DNA of 64,000 bases from Actinacidiphila epipremni (GTDB lineage Bacteria; Actinomycetota; Actinomycetes; Streptomycetales; Streptomycetaceae), in the NCBI RefSeq assembly GCF_012034175.1, contig NZ_JAATEJ010000003.1, forward strand, positions 62,001-126,000, read 5' to 3'. Positions 8,860 to 16,705 of this stretch are shown here, piece by piece. The notes beneath the pieces are model-generated. The model was not told the DNA's origin and did not search any database. It was given only the letters and a program-made list of their open reading frames with translations. Each line of letters opens with the position of its first letter. Position 1 is the first letter of the stretch. The translations under genes were made by a program, and so were the position numbers.

Positions 8860-10211
8860 CGCGGGCTCCTGGGGGTGTCGACGGAATCGGGTACGCGTAC
8901 GGGATCGGGTTCGGGTACGGGTACGTGCCCCGGCACGGGTCCGGGTGCGGCGCCCGGGAAGACCCAGGCCCGGAAGAGCAGGAACCTCAGCACCGTCGCC
9001 GCCAGGTTCGCCGCGACCAGGACCGCCAACTCGCTGCCGTGCGACGGCGTGGGCGTCGCCGTGTGCAGCGCGGCCAGCGAACCGCTGGTCAGGGCCAGCC
9101 CGATGGCGAAGACGACCAGGCCCTGTGCCTGGTGCCGTACTGCCCGGTCGCGCCCGCGGACGCCGAAGGTGAGCCGGCGGTTGGCGGCGGTGTTGCCCAG
9201 CGCGGAGAGCAGCAGGGCGAGCGCGTTGGCGGCCTGGGAGCCGGTGCCGAGCCGGAAGAGCGAGAAGAGCGCGAGGTAGACCAGCGTGCTGAGCGCGCCG
9301 ACGACGCAGAAGCCGACCAGCTGCCGGGCCAACCCGGCGGGCACGCCGGGCAGTTCGCGGTCGCGCGGGTCGTCGCCGAAGGGGCGGCGCAGCCGGTCCA
9401 GGGCGAGTTGCCCGGTGGCGAGCGCCCTGCCGACCCGCCACACGCCCCGCAGGTCGTCGGTGGCCGTACGCACGATGTCGACGCTGCTGTCCGGGTCGTC
9501 GACCCAGTCGACGGGCACCTCGTGGATGCGCAGGCCCGCCCTTTCGGCGAGCACCAGCATCTCGGTGTCGAAGAACCAGCCCGTGTCCTCGACCATCGGC
9601 AGCAGCCGCTGCGCGACGTCCCCGCGGATCGCCTTGAAGCCGCACTGCGCGTCGGAGAAGCGGGCGGCGAGCGAGCCGCGCAGGATGAGGTTGTACGCGC
9701 GGGAGATGAACTCCCGTTTGGCGCCGCGCACGACGCGCGAGGAGCGCGCGAGCCGGGTGCCTATGGCCAGGTCGGAGTGGCCGGAGATGAGCGGCGCGAC
9801 CAGCGGCAGCAGCGCGTTGAGGTCGGTGGACAGGTCGACGTCCATATACGCCAGCACCGGCGCGTCGGAGGCCGTCCACACCGTGCGCAGGGCGCGCCCG
9901 CGGCCCTTCTGCTCCAGCCGGCAGGAGCGCACCTCCGTTAGCTCGTCGGCGAGTCGGGCGGCGACGGCCGACGTCAGGTCGGTGCTGGCGTTGTCCGCGA
10001 CGGTGATGCGGAAGGGGTAGGGGAAGGTGCCGGACAGGTGCGCGTGCAGCCGGCGGACGCAGGGACCGAGGTCGTCCTGCTCGTTGTGGACCGGGATGAC
10101 GACGTCCAGCACCGGTGTGCTGGCCGCGCCGCCGCCCCGGCCGCCCGCGGGCGCCGCGTCCGCGACCGGCAGGTGCTGCCGGGCGGGCAGATTGCCGAGT
10201 GTGGTTCGCAT
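8856..10211 (-). CDS. polyprenyl-phosphate glycosyltransferase with C-terminal GtrA domain
   Basis: 451 residues. Residues 34-270 are a GT2 catalytic domain like dolichyl-phosphate mannose/glucose synthase: VVIPVHNEQDDL, ADNASTD, the metal-binding AYMDVDLSTD (Asp124/Asp126) and RGAKREFISRAYN. Residues about 300-425 hold four hydrophobic helices of the GtrA family, thought to flip or position lipid-linked sugar. The C-terminal 25 residues are Pro/Val/Asp-rich and encoded by short repeats. It is placed 25 bp after the histidine kinase stop on the same strand and overlaps the next gene, so the kinase may report on envelope glycosylation. Confidence 0.9.
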   Translation of the reverse strand: MRTTLGNLPARQHLPVADAAPAGGRGGGAASTPVLDVVIPVHNEQDDLGPCVRRLHAHLSGTFPYPFRITVADNASTDLTSAVAARLADELTEVRSCRLEQKGRGRALRTVWTASDAPVLAYMDVDLSTDLNALLPLVAPLISGHSDLAIGTRLARSSRVVRGAKREFISRAYNLILRGSLAARFSDAQCGFKAIRGDVAQRLLPMVEDTGWFFDTEMLVLAERAGLRIHEVPVDWVDDPDSSVDIVRTATDDLRGVWRVGRALATGQLALDRLRRPFGDDPRDRELPGVPAGLARQLVGFCVVGALSTLVYLALFSLFRLGTGSQAANALALLLSALGNTAANRRLTFGVRGRDRAVRHQAQGLVVFAIGLALTSGSLAALHTATPTPSHGSELAVLVAANLAATVLRFLLFRAWVFPGAAPGPVPGHVPVPEPDPVRVPDSVDTPRSPR

Positions 10212-10236
10212 GCCTTGAGGCTCGGCAGCGGCCCTG

Positions 10237-12078
10237 TCACGAGGATGTGCTGAGGCTGGGGAGAGCCTGTGAGTGCGTAGTGTCGGCGGAGTTCACAGGG
10301 GCGGCAGGGGCAGCAGGGCCTGCGAGGGCCACAGGGTCCGCGGAGTTCGCGGAGTTCGCGGAGTTCGCGGAGTTCGCGGAGTTCGCGGCAGGCAGTGTGA
10401 CCGTGAAGACGGTACGGCCGGGTGCGCTGGCCAGGCTCACGCCGCCGCCGTGCGCGGCGACCACGGACTGCACGATGGCCAGGCCCAGCCCCGTACCGTT
10501 GCCGCTCGCGGAGCGGGTGCGGGAGGCGTCGGCGCGGGCGAAGCGCTCGAAGACGACGGGCTGCAGCTCGGCGGGGATGCCGGGGCCGTCGTCCTCGACC
10601 TCCAGGCGGACCGGGCCGCCGGGCCCCCCGGTGGTGACGCGGGCGGTGACGGTGGTGCCCGGCGGGGTGTGGGTGCGGGCGTTGGCCAGCAGGTTGGTGA
10701 GCACCTGGTGCAGCCGCTGCGGGTCGCCGTCGACGGTCGCGGGGGCGTCGGGCAGGTCGAGCCGCCACACATGGTCGCGGCCGGCCGCGCGGGCGTCGCT
10801 GACGGCGTCCACGACCAGCGGCGACAGGTCGGTGGGCACGGGGCTGAGCGGGCGGCCCGCGTCGAGCCGGGCGAGCAGCAGCAGGTCCTCGACCAGCGTC
10901 GTCATCCGGGCCGCCTCGGACTCGATACGGCCGAGGGCGTGCCGGGTGTCGGGGCCGGTCTCCTCGCCGCCGCGCCGGGTCAGTTCGGCGTAACCGCGGA
11001 TCGAGGCGAGCGGGGTGCGCAGCTCGTGGCTGGCGTCGGCGACGAACCGCCGGACCCGGGTCTCGCTCTCCTGCCGGGCGTGCAGCGCGGACGCCACATG
11101 GCCGAGCATGCGGTTGAGGGCCGCGCCGACCTGCCCGACCTCGGTGTGCGGGTCGGTGTCGGAGTCCGGGACGCGCTCGTGCAGCGCGACCTCGCCGCGG
11201 TCCAGCGGCAGCTCGGAGACGCGGGTGGCGGTCGCGGCGACCCGGCGCAGCGGTTGCAGGGCGATCCGCATCAGGGCCGCGCCGGCGAGACCCGCGGCGA
11301 CCAGGCCCGCGGCGGACACCGACACCTCGACCCACATCAGCGTCGAGAGGGTGTCCTGCGTGCCCTTGGTGGCCAGGCCCACCAGGACCGTGCTGCCGTC
11401 CTGGCCGGGGCGGGCGGACTCCACGCGGTAGTCGCCGAGGCCGGGCACGGTGAGGGTGTGCGGGCGGCCGTCGCGGGGGACGTGCGTGAAGGCGGCGGCC
11501 TGGGCGCTGGTGAGCGGGTCGGCGACGAGGGCGCCGCGCGAGCCGGACTCGCCGGAGGCGTCGGTGGCGCTGACGGCGGCCTGGCCGATCGTGCCGGCGG
11601 GGGTGACGACCGCGCCGACCGTCTCGCGGGGCTGGCCGCCGCCGATGAGGAAGCCGAGCGGGATGCCGTCGGGGCGGTCGCCCTGCCGGGGCGGGGTGAC
11701 GGGGCCACCGGGGGTGCCTTGGGCGCCGGTGCCGTTCCCGCTCCCGTTGGCGGTCCCGTTCCCGTTCCCGACGCCGTTCCCGACGCCGTTCCCGTCGCCG
11801 CCGCCGTTGCCCTCGCCGCCGTGCGGGCCGGCCGCCGGGCCCGAGGCGCGGGCGGCCAGGTCGTGCACCTTGCCGTCGAGCTGGCCGTACAGGAAGTCGT
11901 GCAGCGCGAAGATCGTCACCGCGCCGATGACCGCGCACACGACCGCGACAAGCGCGACGCACGACGCGACGAGCCGGCGCCGCAGCGACCAGCGGGCGCG
12001 GACGGTCCGGCGGGCGGTGGTGATCCGGCGCGCGGTGGGGGCGTCGGTCCGCGTTCTGCCGGGGCGCGGCAGGGTCAC
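10237..12078 (-). CDS. sensor histidine kinase (two-component, HAMP-HisKA-HATPase)
   Basis: 613 residues. TM1 is about residues 36-59 and TM2 about 250-272; between them is an extracellular domain with a Gly/Asn-rich linker (88-118). A HAMP domain follows, then the H box DASHELRTPL (His351), N box NLLANA (about 462-467), G1 DDGPGIP and G2 GNGTGLGLAIV (526-536). All catalytic motifs are intact. The C-terminal 50 residues are an Asn-Ser-Ala repeat tail. GTG 12078 overlaps the response regulator stop (GTGA), which implies translational coupling. The two glycosyltransferase genes downstream suggest an envelope-related signal. Confidence 0.93.
   Translation of the reverse strand: MTLPRPGRTRTDAPTARRITTARRTVRARWSLRRRLVASCVALVAVVCAVIGAVTIFALHDFLYGQLDGKVHDLAARASGPAAGPHGGEGNGGGDGNGVGNGVGNGNGTANGSGNGTGAQGTPGGPVTPPRQGDRPDGIPLGFLIGGGQPRETVGAVVTPAGTIGQAAVSATDASGESGSRGALVADPLTSAQAAAFTHVPRDGRPHTLTVPGLGDYRVESARPGQDGSTVLVGLATKGTQDTLSTLMWVEVSVSAAGLVAAGLAGAALMRIALQPLRRVAATATRVSELPLDRGEVALHERVPDSDTDPHTEVGQVGAALNRMLGHVASALHARQESETRVRRFVADASHELRTPLASIRGYAELTRRGGEETGPDTRHALGRIESEAARMTTLVEDLLLLARLDAGRPLSPVPTDLSPLVVDAVSDARAAGRDHVWRLDLPDAPATVDGDPQRLHQVLTNLLANARTHTPPGTTVTARVTTGGPGGPVRLEVEDDGPGIPAELQPVVFERFARADASRTRSASGNGTGLGLAIVQSVVAAHGGGVSLASAPGRTVFTVTLPAANSANSANSANSANSADPVALAGPAAPAAPVNSADTTHSQALPSLSTSS
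10340..10384. repeat. 9-bp tandem repeat in the histidine kinase C-terminus
   Basis: Five perfect copies of GCGGAGTTC (plus 4 bp of a sixth). Read on the minus strand they encode repeated Asn-Ser-Ala after the HATPase domain. Copy number could vary without breaking the frame. Confidence 0.9.
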
Positions 12079-12914
12079 GCGGGCTCCCCCGGCTTGATCA
12101 GGTAGCCGGCGCCGCGCCGGGTGTGGATCATCGGCGGGCGTCCGACGTCGATCTTGCGCCGCAGGTAGGAGATGTAGAGCTCCACGACGTTCGCCTGGCC
12201 GCCGAAGTCGTACGACCACACGCGGTCCAGGATCTGCGCCTTGCTGAGCACCCGGCGCGGGTTGCGCATCAGGTAGCGCAGCAGCTCGAACTCGGTCGCG
12301 GTGAGGTGGATGTTGTCGCCGCCGCGGCTGACCTCGTGGCTGTCCTCGTTGAGGACGAGGTCGCCGACGGTCAGCAGCGACTCGTTGCGTACGGCGGCGG
12401 CGCCGGAGCGGCGCAGCAGGCCGCGCAGCCGGGCGACGACCTCCTCCAGGCTGAACGGCTTGGTCACGTAGTCGTCGCCGCCCGCGGTGAGCCCGGCGAT
12501 GCGGTCCTCGACGGCGTCCTTCGCGGTGAGGAAGAGCACCGGCACGTCCGGGGTCTCGCGGCGCAGCCGGGCCAGCACCTCCAGGCCGTCCATGTCGGGC
12601 AGCATGACGTCCAGGACGACCGCGTCGGGGCGGTCCTCGCGGGCGGCCCGCAGCGCGCTCGCGCCGTCGGCCTCGGTGCGGACCTTCCAGCCCTCGTAGC
12701 GCAGGGCCATCGACAGCAGGTCGGCCAGCGGGGTCTCGTCGTCCACGACGAGGACGCGGACGGGCGAGCCGTCGGGACGGGCCAGGTCGGTGGCGGTGGA
12801 GGTGCCGCCGGCGGTGCCGGTCACGGCGGTGTGCTGGGCGGTGTGCGGGGCCGCGGTCTGCACGGGGCGGTGGGCGGTGCCGGTGGCCGCGGAGGCGGGG
12901 GGTGTCGTCGTCAT
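12075..12914 (-). CDS. OmpR-family response regulator
   Basis: 279 residues. A 50-residue Ala/Thr-rich leader precedes the receiver domain (about 52-165): VVDDE acidic pair, phospho-acceptor Asp102 in VVLDVMLPDMDG, Thr130 and Lys152 (VTKPF). The C-terminal winged-helix domain (about 180-278) has the FELLRYLMRNPRRVLSK block and ends with the RRGAGYLIK hairpin. It is a DNA-binding regulator paired with the kinase encoded directly downstream. The long leader is unusual; a later start is possible but none has a better ribosome site. A CCCACAG/CTGTGGG palindrome lies 3 bp before the ATG. Confidence 0.92.
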   Translation of the reverse strand: MTTTPPASAATGTAHRPVQTAAPHTAQHTAVTGTAGGTSTATDLARPDGSPVRVLVVDDETPLADLLSMALRYEGWKVRTEADGASALRAAREDRPDAVVLDVMLPDMDGLEVLARLRRETPDVPVLFLTAKDAVEDRIAGLTAGGDDYVTKPFSLEEVVARLRGLLRRSGAAAVRNESLLTVGDLVLNEDSHEVSRGGDNIHLTATEFELLRYLMRNPRRVLSKAQILDRVWSYDFGGQANVVELYISYLRRKIDVGRPPMIHTRRGAGYLIKPGEPA

Positions 12915-12916
12915 GG

Positions 12917-12931
12917 CCCACAGCCTGTGGG
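12917..12931. promoter_or_regulatory. palindrome upstream of the response regulator
   Basis: CCCACAG and CTGTGGG with a 1-bp centre, immediately 5' of the start codon. It could be an autoregulatory site or an mRNA hairpin that limits translation. Confidence 0.3.
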
Positions 12932-13011
12932 GGCGCTATGAGAGGAGCCTTGCCCGTTTCTGTGAATCGTCTGAGAAAACGGGCCGCGAGGGTTGATCGG
13001 GGCCGTACGGC

Positions 13012-13958
13012 TCAGGCGGCGGTCATCGTGGTGAGCACCTCGTCGAGCGGGGTCGCCGTCACGCCGAGCGTGCCGGCGGTGGGCGTGGCGTCCAGCAGGA
13101 GGGGCCGCTCCAGCAGGTAGAGCACCTCGGGGAACTCCGCGGCGACCGGGTCGGCGCGGGCCGCCGCGGCCAGCTCGGCCCGGCTCATCCGGCGCAGCCG
13201 CGGCGCCGGCAGCCCCGCTTTCGCGGCGAGACGCCGGGCGAGCTCGCGTACGGGCAGCTGCGAGGCGGGCGGTACGTGCCAGGCCCGGCCCCAGGAGTCC
13301 GGGTGCCCGGCGGCGGCCACGAGCGTCGCGGCGACGTCGCCGGTGTAGCACCAGGCGTGCGGCACGTCGAGGTCGCCGGGGTAGGCGGCGGGCCGGCCGG
13401 CGAGGACCGCGTCGCCGACCAGGATCGTGAAGGGGGCGAGTACGCGCCGGCGCCGAGGAAGTCGCTGGCCCGCACCTCGGTGACCCGGACCCGGCCGGCC
13501 TCGTGCGCGGCGAGCGCGGCCTGCCACATCTCGGCCCTGACCCGGCCCTTGACGCTGGTCGGCGCCATGGGCAGGTCGTCGGTGAAGGGCCCGTCGACCG
13601 GGCCGTAGCCGTAGACGTTGCCGAGCATGACGTATCCGGCGCCGGTCGCCTCGGCGGCGCCCAGCAGCGCGGCGGCGAGCGGCGGGAAGCCGGCGGGCCA
13701 GTCGTCGTAGGGCGGCATCGCGCAGTTGACGAGGACGTCGGCGCCGGCGGTGATCTCCGCGAGCCGTACGGGGTCGGTCGCGTCGGCGGCGACCGGTTCG
13801 ACCCCGGCCCGCTCGGGCCCGGCCCCGCGCCGGGACACCAGCCGGACCCGTACCCCGGCCGCCGCGAACCGCACGGCGGCGGCCACGCCGGTGGCCCCGG
13901 CGCCGACGACGACGGCGGAGGTGAGGGGGGAGGTGGGCGGGGTGTGCTGCTGCGCCAT
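13012..13958 (-). pseudogene. NAD-dependent epimerase/dehydratase family gene, frameshifted
   Basis: Two overlapping frames make one protein. From ATG 13958 (AAGGAG upstream) the first gives a Rossmann start, SAVVVGAGATGVAAAVRF, then GNVYGYGP with the catalytic-type Tyr, and VRASDFLGAGAYS. The frame is lost at a run of five G at 13432-13436 (C on the coding strand). The other frame then continues PFTILVGDAVLAG, PHAWCYTGDVA and the C-terminal domain to the stop at 13012. One base gained or two lost would restore about 315 residues, normal for the family. This is either a real inactivation or a homopolymer sequencing error. It is divergent from the GlxA-type regulator. Confidence 0.85.
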
Positions 13959-14044
13959 GGTGGGCTCCTTGCGGGGGGTGCGTGCCGGGGGTGCCGGGAC
14001 GTGCCGACGCCCCACCTTCCGCCGCGGGGGGCGGGGTACGGTAG

Positions 14045-14079
14045 TGGCCCGAATGCCAAGGTGACGGAGGTTCGGGCCA
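14045..14079. promoter_or_regulatory. operator-like inverted repeats between epimerase and GlxA-type regulator
   Basis: A perfect 9-bp inverted repeat, TGGCCCGAA (14045-14053) and TTCGGGCCA (14071-14079), ends on the A of the start codon. Its left arm also starts a second palindrome, TGGC-N6-GCCA (14045-14058). The site sits in the 120-bp divergent gap, so the regulator probably controls itself and the epimerase. Confidence 0.55.
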
Positions 14080-15221
14080 TGGGGGCGGGGCGGGCGGCGC
14101 AAGGGGCCGGGCGGGCTGCGGGGGGCGCGGCGCGGTCGGGCGCGGCGGGCGTCGAGGCTGCGGGCGGCGCCGCGGACCGGCGTGCGTACGGGCCCGGGGC
14201 AGGGGCGGGTGGGGCTGGAGCTGGGGCGGGAGCGGGGGCTGGGGCTGGGGAGCCGCATCGGGTGGCCGTCGTCGCCGTGCCGCCGGTCACCGTCTTCGAC
14301 CTGACGATCCCGGAGCTGGTCCTCGGCGAGCTGACCGTACGCGGCCGGCCCGGCTACGACGTGCGGGTCTGCACCGCGGAGCCGGGGCAGGCGGTCACCG
14401 CGGGCGGCAGCCTGCGGGTCGGCGTGCCGTACGGGCTGGAGGCGGCGGCGGACGCCGGGACCCTCGTCGTCACCGGCACGGCCGCCCGCGACGGCATCGA
14501 CCCGCGCGTGCTGGACCTGCTGCGTACCGCCCATGCCGCCGGCCGGCGCATCGTGTCCATCTGCACCGGCGCCTTCGTCCTGGCCGAGGCCGGCCTCCTC
14601 GACGGCCGCCCGGCCACCACCTACTGGGCCAAGTCCGAGGAATTCCGGGCCCGTTACCCGGAGGTGGAGCTGCGCCCCGGCGTCCTCTACGTCGACGACG
14701 GCCAGATCCTGACCTCCGCCGGGCTCTCGGCGGGCATCGACCTGTGCCTGCACCTGATCCGCAACGACCACGGCGCCGCGACCGCGAACTCCGCGGCGCG
14801 GCATGTGGTGGCCGCGCCCGTACGGCCGGGTGGGCAGGCGCAGTTCATCGACAGCCCGCTGCCGCCGGAGAACGGCACGTCGCTCGCCGCGACACGGGCC
14901 TGGGCCCTCACCCGGCTCGACGAGCCGCTGACCCGCGCGGACCTCGCCGCGCACGCCCGCACCAGCGTCCGTACGCTGACCCGGCGCTTCCACGCGGAGA
15001 CCGGCCTGAGCCCGTTGCAGTGGCTGCTCCACCAGCGGGTCAACCGGGCGCAGGAGCTGCTGGAGACCACCGACCTGCCCGTCCCGCACGTCGCCCGGCT
15101 CAGCGGCCTGTCCACCCCCGACTCCCTGCGCCACCACCTCACCCGCCGCACCGGCCTGCCCCCGACGGCCTACCGCGAGATCTGGCAGCACCCGCGGACG
15201 GCCGCCCCGCAGTCCGGCTGA
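14079..15221 (+). CDS. GlxA-family AraC-type regulator (DJ-1/PfpI plus HTH)
   Basis: 380 residues. An unusual Gly/Ala-rich leader (1-60) precedes a DJ-1/PfpI-like domain (about 62-235): VAVVAVPPVTVFDLTIPELV and the nucleophile-elbow region IVSICTGAFVLAEAGLLDG with the Cys typical of the family. The AraC DNA-binding domain (about 275-375) has LAAHARTSVRTLTRRFHAET and a second helix-turn-helix in VARLSGLSTPDSLRHHL. ATG 14079 has GGAGG at 14066-14070; an in-frame GTG near 14263 would remove the leader and is possible. Such regulators often control detoxification or catabolic enzymes; here the divergent target is the broken epimerase. Confidence 0.88.
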   Translation: MGAGRAAQGAGRAAGGAARSGAAGVEAAGGAADRRAYGPGAGAGGAGAGAGAGAGAGEPHRVAVVAVPPVTVFDLTIPELVLGELTVRGRPGYDVRVCTAEPGQAVTAGGSLRVGVPYGLEAAADAGTLVVTGTAARDGIDPRVLDLLRTAHAAGRRIVSICTGAFVLAEAGLLDGRPATTYWAKSEEFRARYPEVELRPGVLYVDDGQILTSAGLSAGIDLCLHLIRNDHGAATANSAARHVVAAPVRPGGQAQFIDSPLPPENGTSLAATRAWALTRLDEPLTRADLAAHARTSVRTLTRRFHAETGLSPLQWLLHQRVNRAQELLETTDLPVPHVARLSGLSTPDSLRHHLTRRTGLPPTAYREIWQHPRTAAPQSG

Positions 15222-15252
15222 GCGCGGGGCGTCCGCGGGCGGGGGCGCGCCC

Positions 15253-15840
15253 TCACTCCGCCGCGTCGGGGGCCGTGGCCGCGTCGGGCGCCTCGGCGGC
15301 CTCGGTGGCCTCGGTGGCCTCCCACAGGTCGAGCCGCCAGTCGTTGCACGTCATCCACGTGCCCTTCGGATACTCGAACGCGACCTCCTCCAGCCATACG
15401 AACCCCGCGCGCTTGCACACCCCGTTGGACGCGGGGTGGTCGACGCTCGGGAAGGCGTGCAGATGGCGGTGCCCGCCCGCCTCGCGCGCCGCCTCCACCA
15501 CCGCGCCGGCCGCCGCCGCGGCCACACCCCGGCCCTGGAACTCGGGCAGTACGGCCCACCCGGTCTCCCACACCTGGCCGCCGCGCCACTCGCGCTCCCA
15601 GAAGCCGATCGACCCGACCGTCCGCCCGGCCACGCCCTCCCCGCCGTCCACCGCGACGACCCGGAACATCCCGCCTTTCGCCATCTCCAGATACCGCCGG
15701 TGCCGCCGCTCCAGGGCCTCCGTGCTCTCCGGGCCGCCGAGATGGTCCGTCATCTCGGGCGCGTTGGCCCGCTCCAGCAGCCAGAAGTCCCCTTCGCCCC
15801 AGGCCGCCAGTTCCACCCGTGTCACGCGCTGCTTGTCCAT
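15253..15840 (-). CDS. GNAT family N-acetyltransferase
   Basis: 195 residues of the RimJ/RimL-like type. Seen are the acceptor-side start (VELAAWGEGDFWLLERANAP), strand IGFWEREWRGGQVWETGW, and the acetyl-CoA pyrophosphate loop LPEFQGRGVA (about residues 96-105). This is followed by the NGVCKRAGF segment that closes the fold. The last 20 residues are an acidic Glu-Ala-Thr repeat outside the fold. The start is ATG 15840; a GTG 9 bp upstream is possible. It is convergent with the GlxA-type gene. The substrate is unknown. Confidence 0.88.
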   Translation of the reverse strand: MDKQRVTRVELAAWGEGDFWLLERANAPEMTDHLGGPESTEALERRHRRYLEMAKGGMFRVVAVDGGEGVAGRTVGSIGFWEREWRGGQVWETGWAVLPEFQGRGVAAAAAGAVVEAAREAGGHRHLHAFPSVDHPASNGVCKRAGFVWLEEVAFEYPKGTWMTCNDWRLDLWEATEATEAAEAPDAATAPDAAE

Positions 15841-15941
15841 GTCGATCACGGTAGCCCGAGGGTCTGACAACGCCCCCGCGCCACGGATCGGGCGAGGGCG
15901 GTGAGGTCCGCGGGCCCGGCCGGAACCGCAGCGCGCCCCGC

Positions 15942-16628
15942 TCACGGCTGCGCGCCCTCCCCCAGCAGGTCGAGCACCTGCTCCGGGGTCCAGTGCCCGG
16001 CGGCGCCCGGGCGGGAGGCGAGGTAGCCGGCGAGGGCGGGGGCCGGCCAGTGCGCTGCCTCGTGCAGGCCGGTGGCGATGACGCGCAGGTAGGGCGCGGA
16101 GGGCGTGGTCAGGGGGACGTCGCCGAGGTGCCAGGGGGCGGTGAAGGTCAGCAGGGGGTGGCCGTGGAGGGCGCCGGGGCAGACCAGGGTCTCGTAGCGG
16201 CCGGGGCCGAGGCGGGCGTGGCCGGTGGCCAGGGCGGGGGAGAGGTCGAGGTCGCGGCCGGGGGGCTCGTACATCTCCTGCGCGGCGATGTCGGAGAGTT
16301 GGGCCGCGGTCAGCAGGTGCGCGCGGGCCCAGCACGTACCCGGGGCGGTGGGGTCGTAGAAGGCGCGGCCACCTTGCCAGACGGGGGAGTGCGTGGCGAA
16401 GTACAGCGCGCCGGGCAGCTCGACGGGGGCGGACGCGGCCGGCATCCGGGGGTCGCGCGCGCCCGGGTACGTACGGGAGGCGCCGGGCGGGCGGCCACCG
16501 GCGAGGTAGCAACGCAGGCGCCCGGCAGACATGTTGGAGCCGTACGCCACGTACCAGACGGGGGCGTCGGGGCGCAGCGGGGTGCGCCCTGCGCGTACCT
16601 GCCGGAGGCCGTCGTCCATGAGGACCAT
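15942..16628 (-). CDS. gamma-glutamylcyclotransferase-like protein
   Basis: 228 residues. Residues 24-33 read VWYVAYGSNM, the YGSN signature that forms the substrate-binding loop of the GGCT-like fold. A distal acidic segment (AAQEMYEPPGRD) could supply the general base Glu. Streptomyces homologs are sometimes misnamed histone deacetylase. Family enzymes cyclise gamma-glutamyl or related amines; this member is longer than the classical 150-190 residues because of a C-terminal helical extension. Two ATG codons, 16628 and 16619, are possible. It lies between the GNAT and kinase genes on the same strand, with a 101-bp gap to GNAT. Confidence 0.72.
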   Translation of the reverse strand: MVLMDDGLRQVRAGRTPLRPDAPVWYVAYGSNMSAGRLRCYLAGGRPPGASRTYPGARDPRMPAASAPVELPGALYFATHSPVWQGGRAFYDPTAPGTCWARAHLLTAAQLSDIAAQEMYEPPGRDLDLSPALATGHARLGPGRYETLVCPGALHGHPLLTFTAPWHLGDVPLTTPSAPYLRVIATGLHEAAHWPAPALAGYLASRPGAAGHWTPEQVLDLLGEGAQP

Positions 16629-16705
16629 CCGTATCAGGTCATGGGCCGGGTGCGGGGTGCGGCGGGCCGCGTCGGCGCCCGGCGGTCACCTGCGGTCAAC
16701 GGCGG

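Noticed and set aside
6679..9879. One minus-strand open frame of 1066 codons across both glycosyltransferase genes
   Set aside because: Only the part from ATG 8859 encodes the PMT-type protein. The upstream part is antisense to, and out of frame with, the GT2 gene, and lacks a ribosome site.
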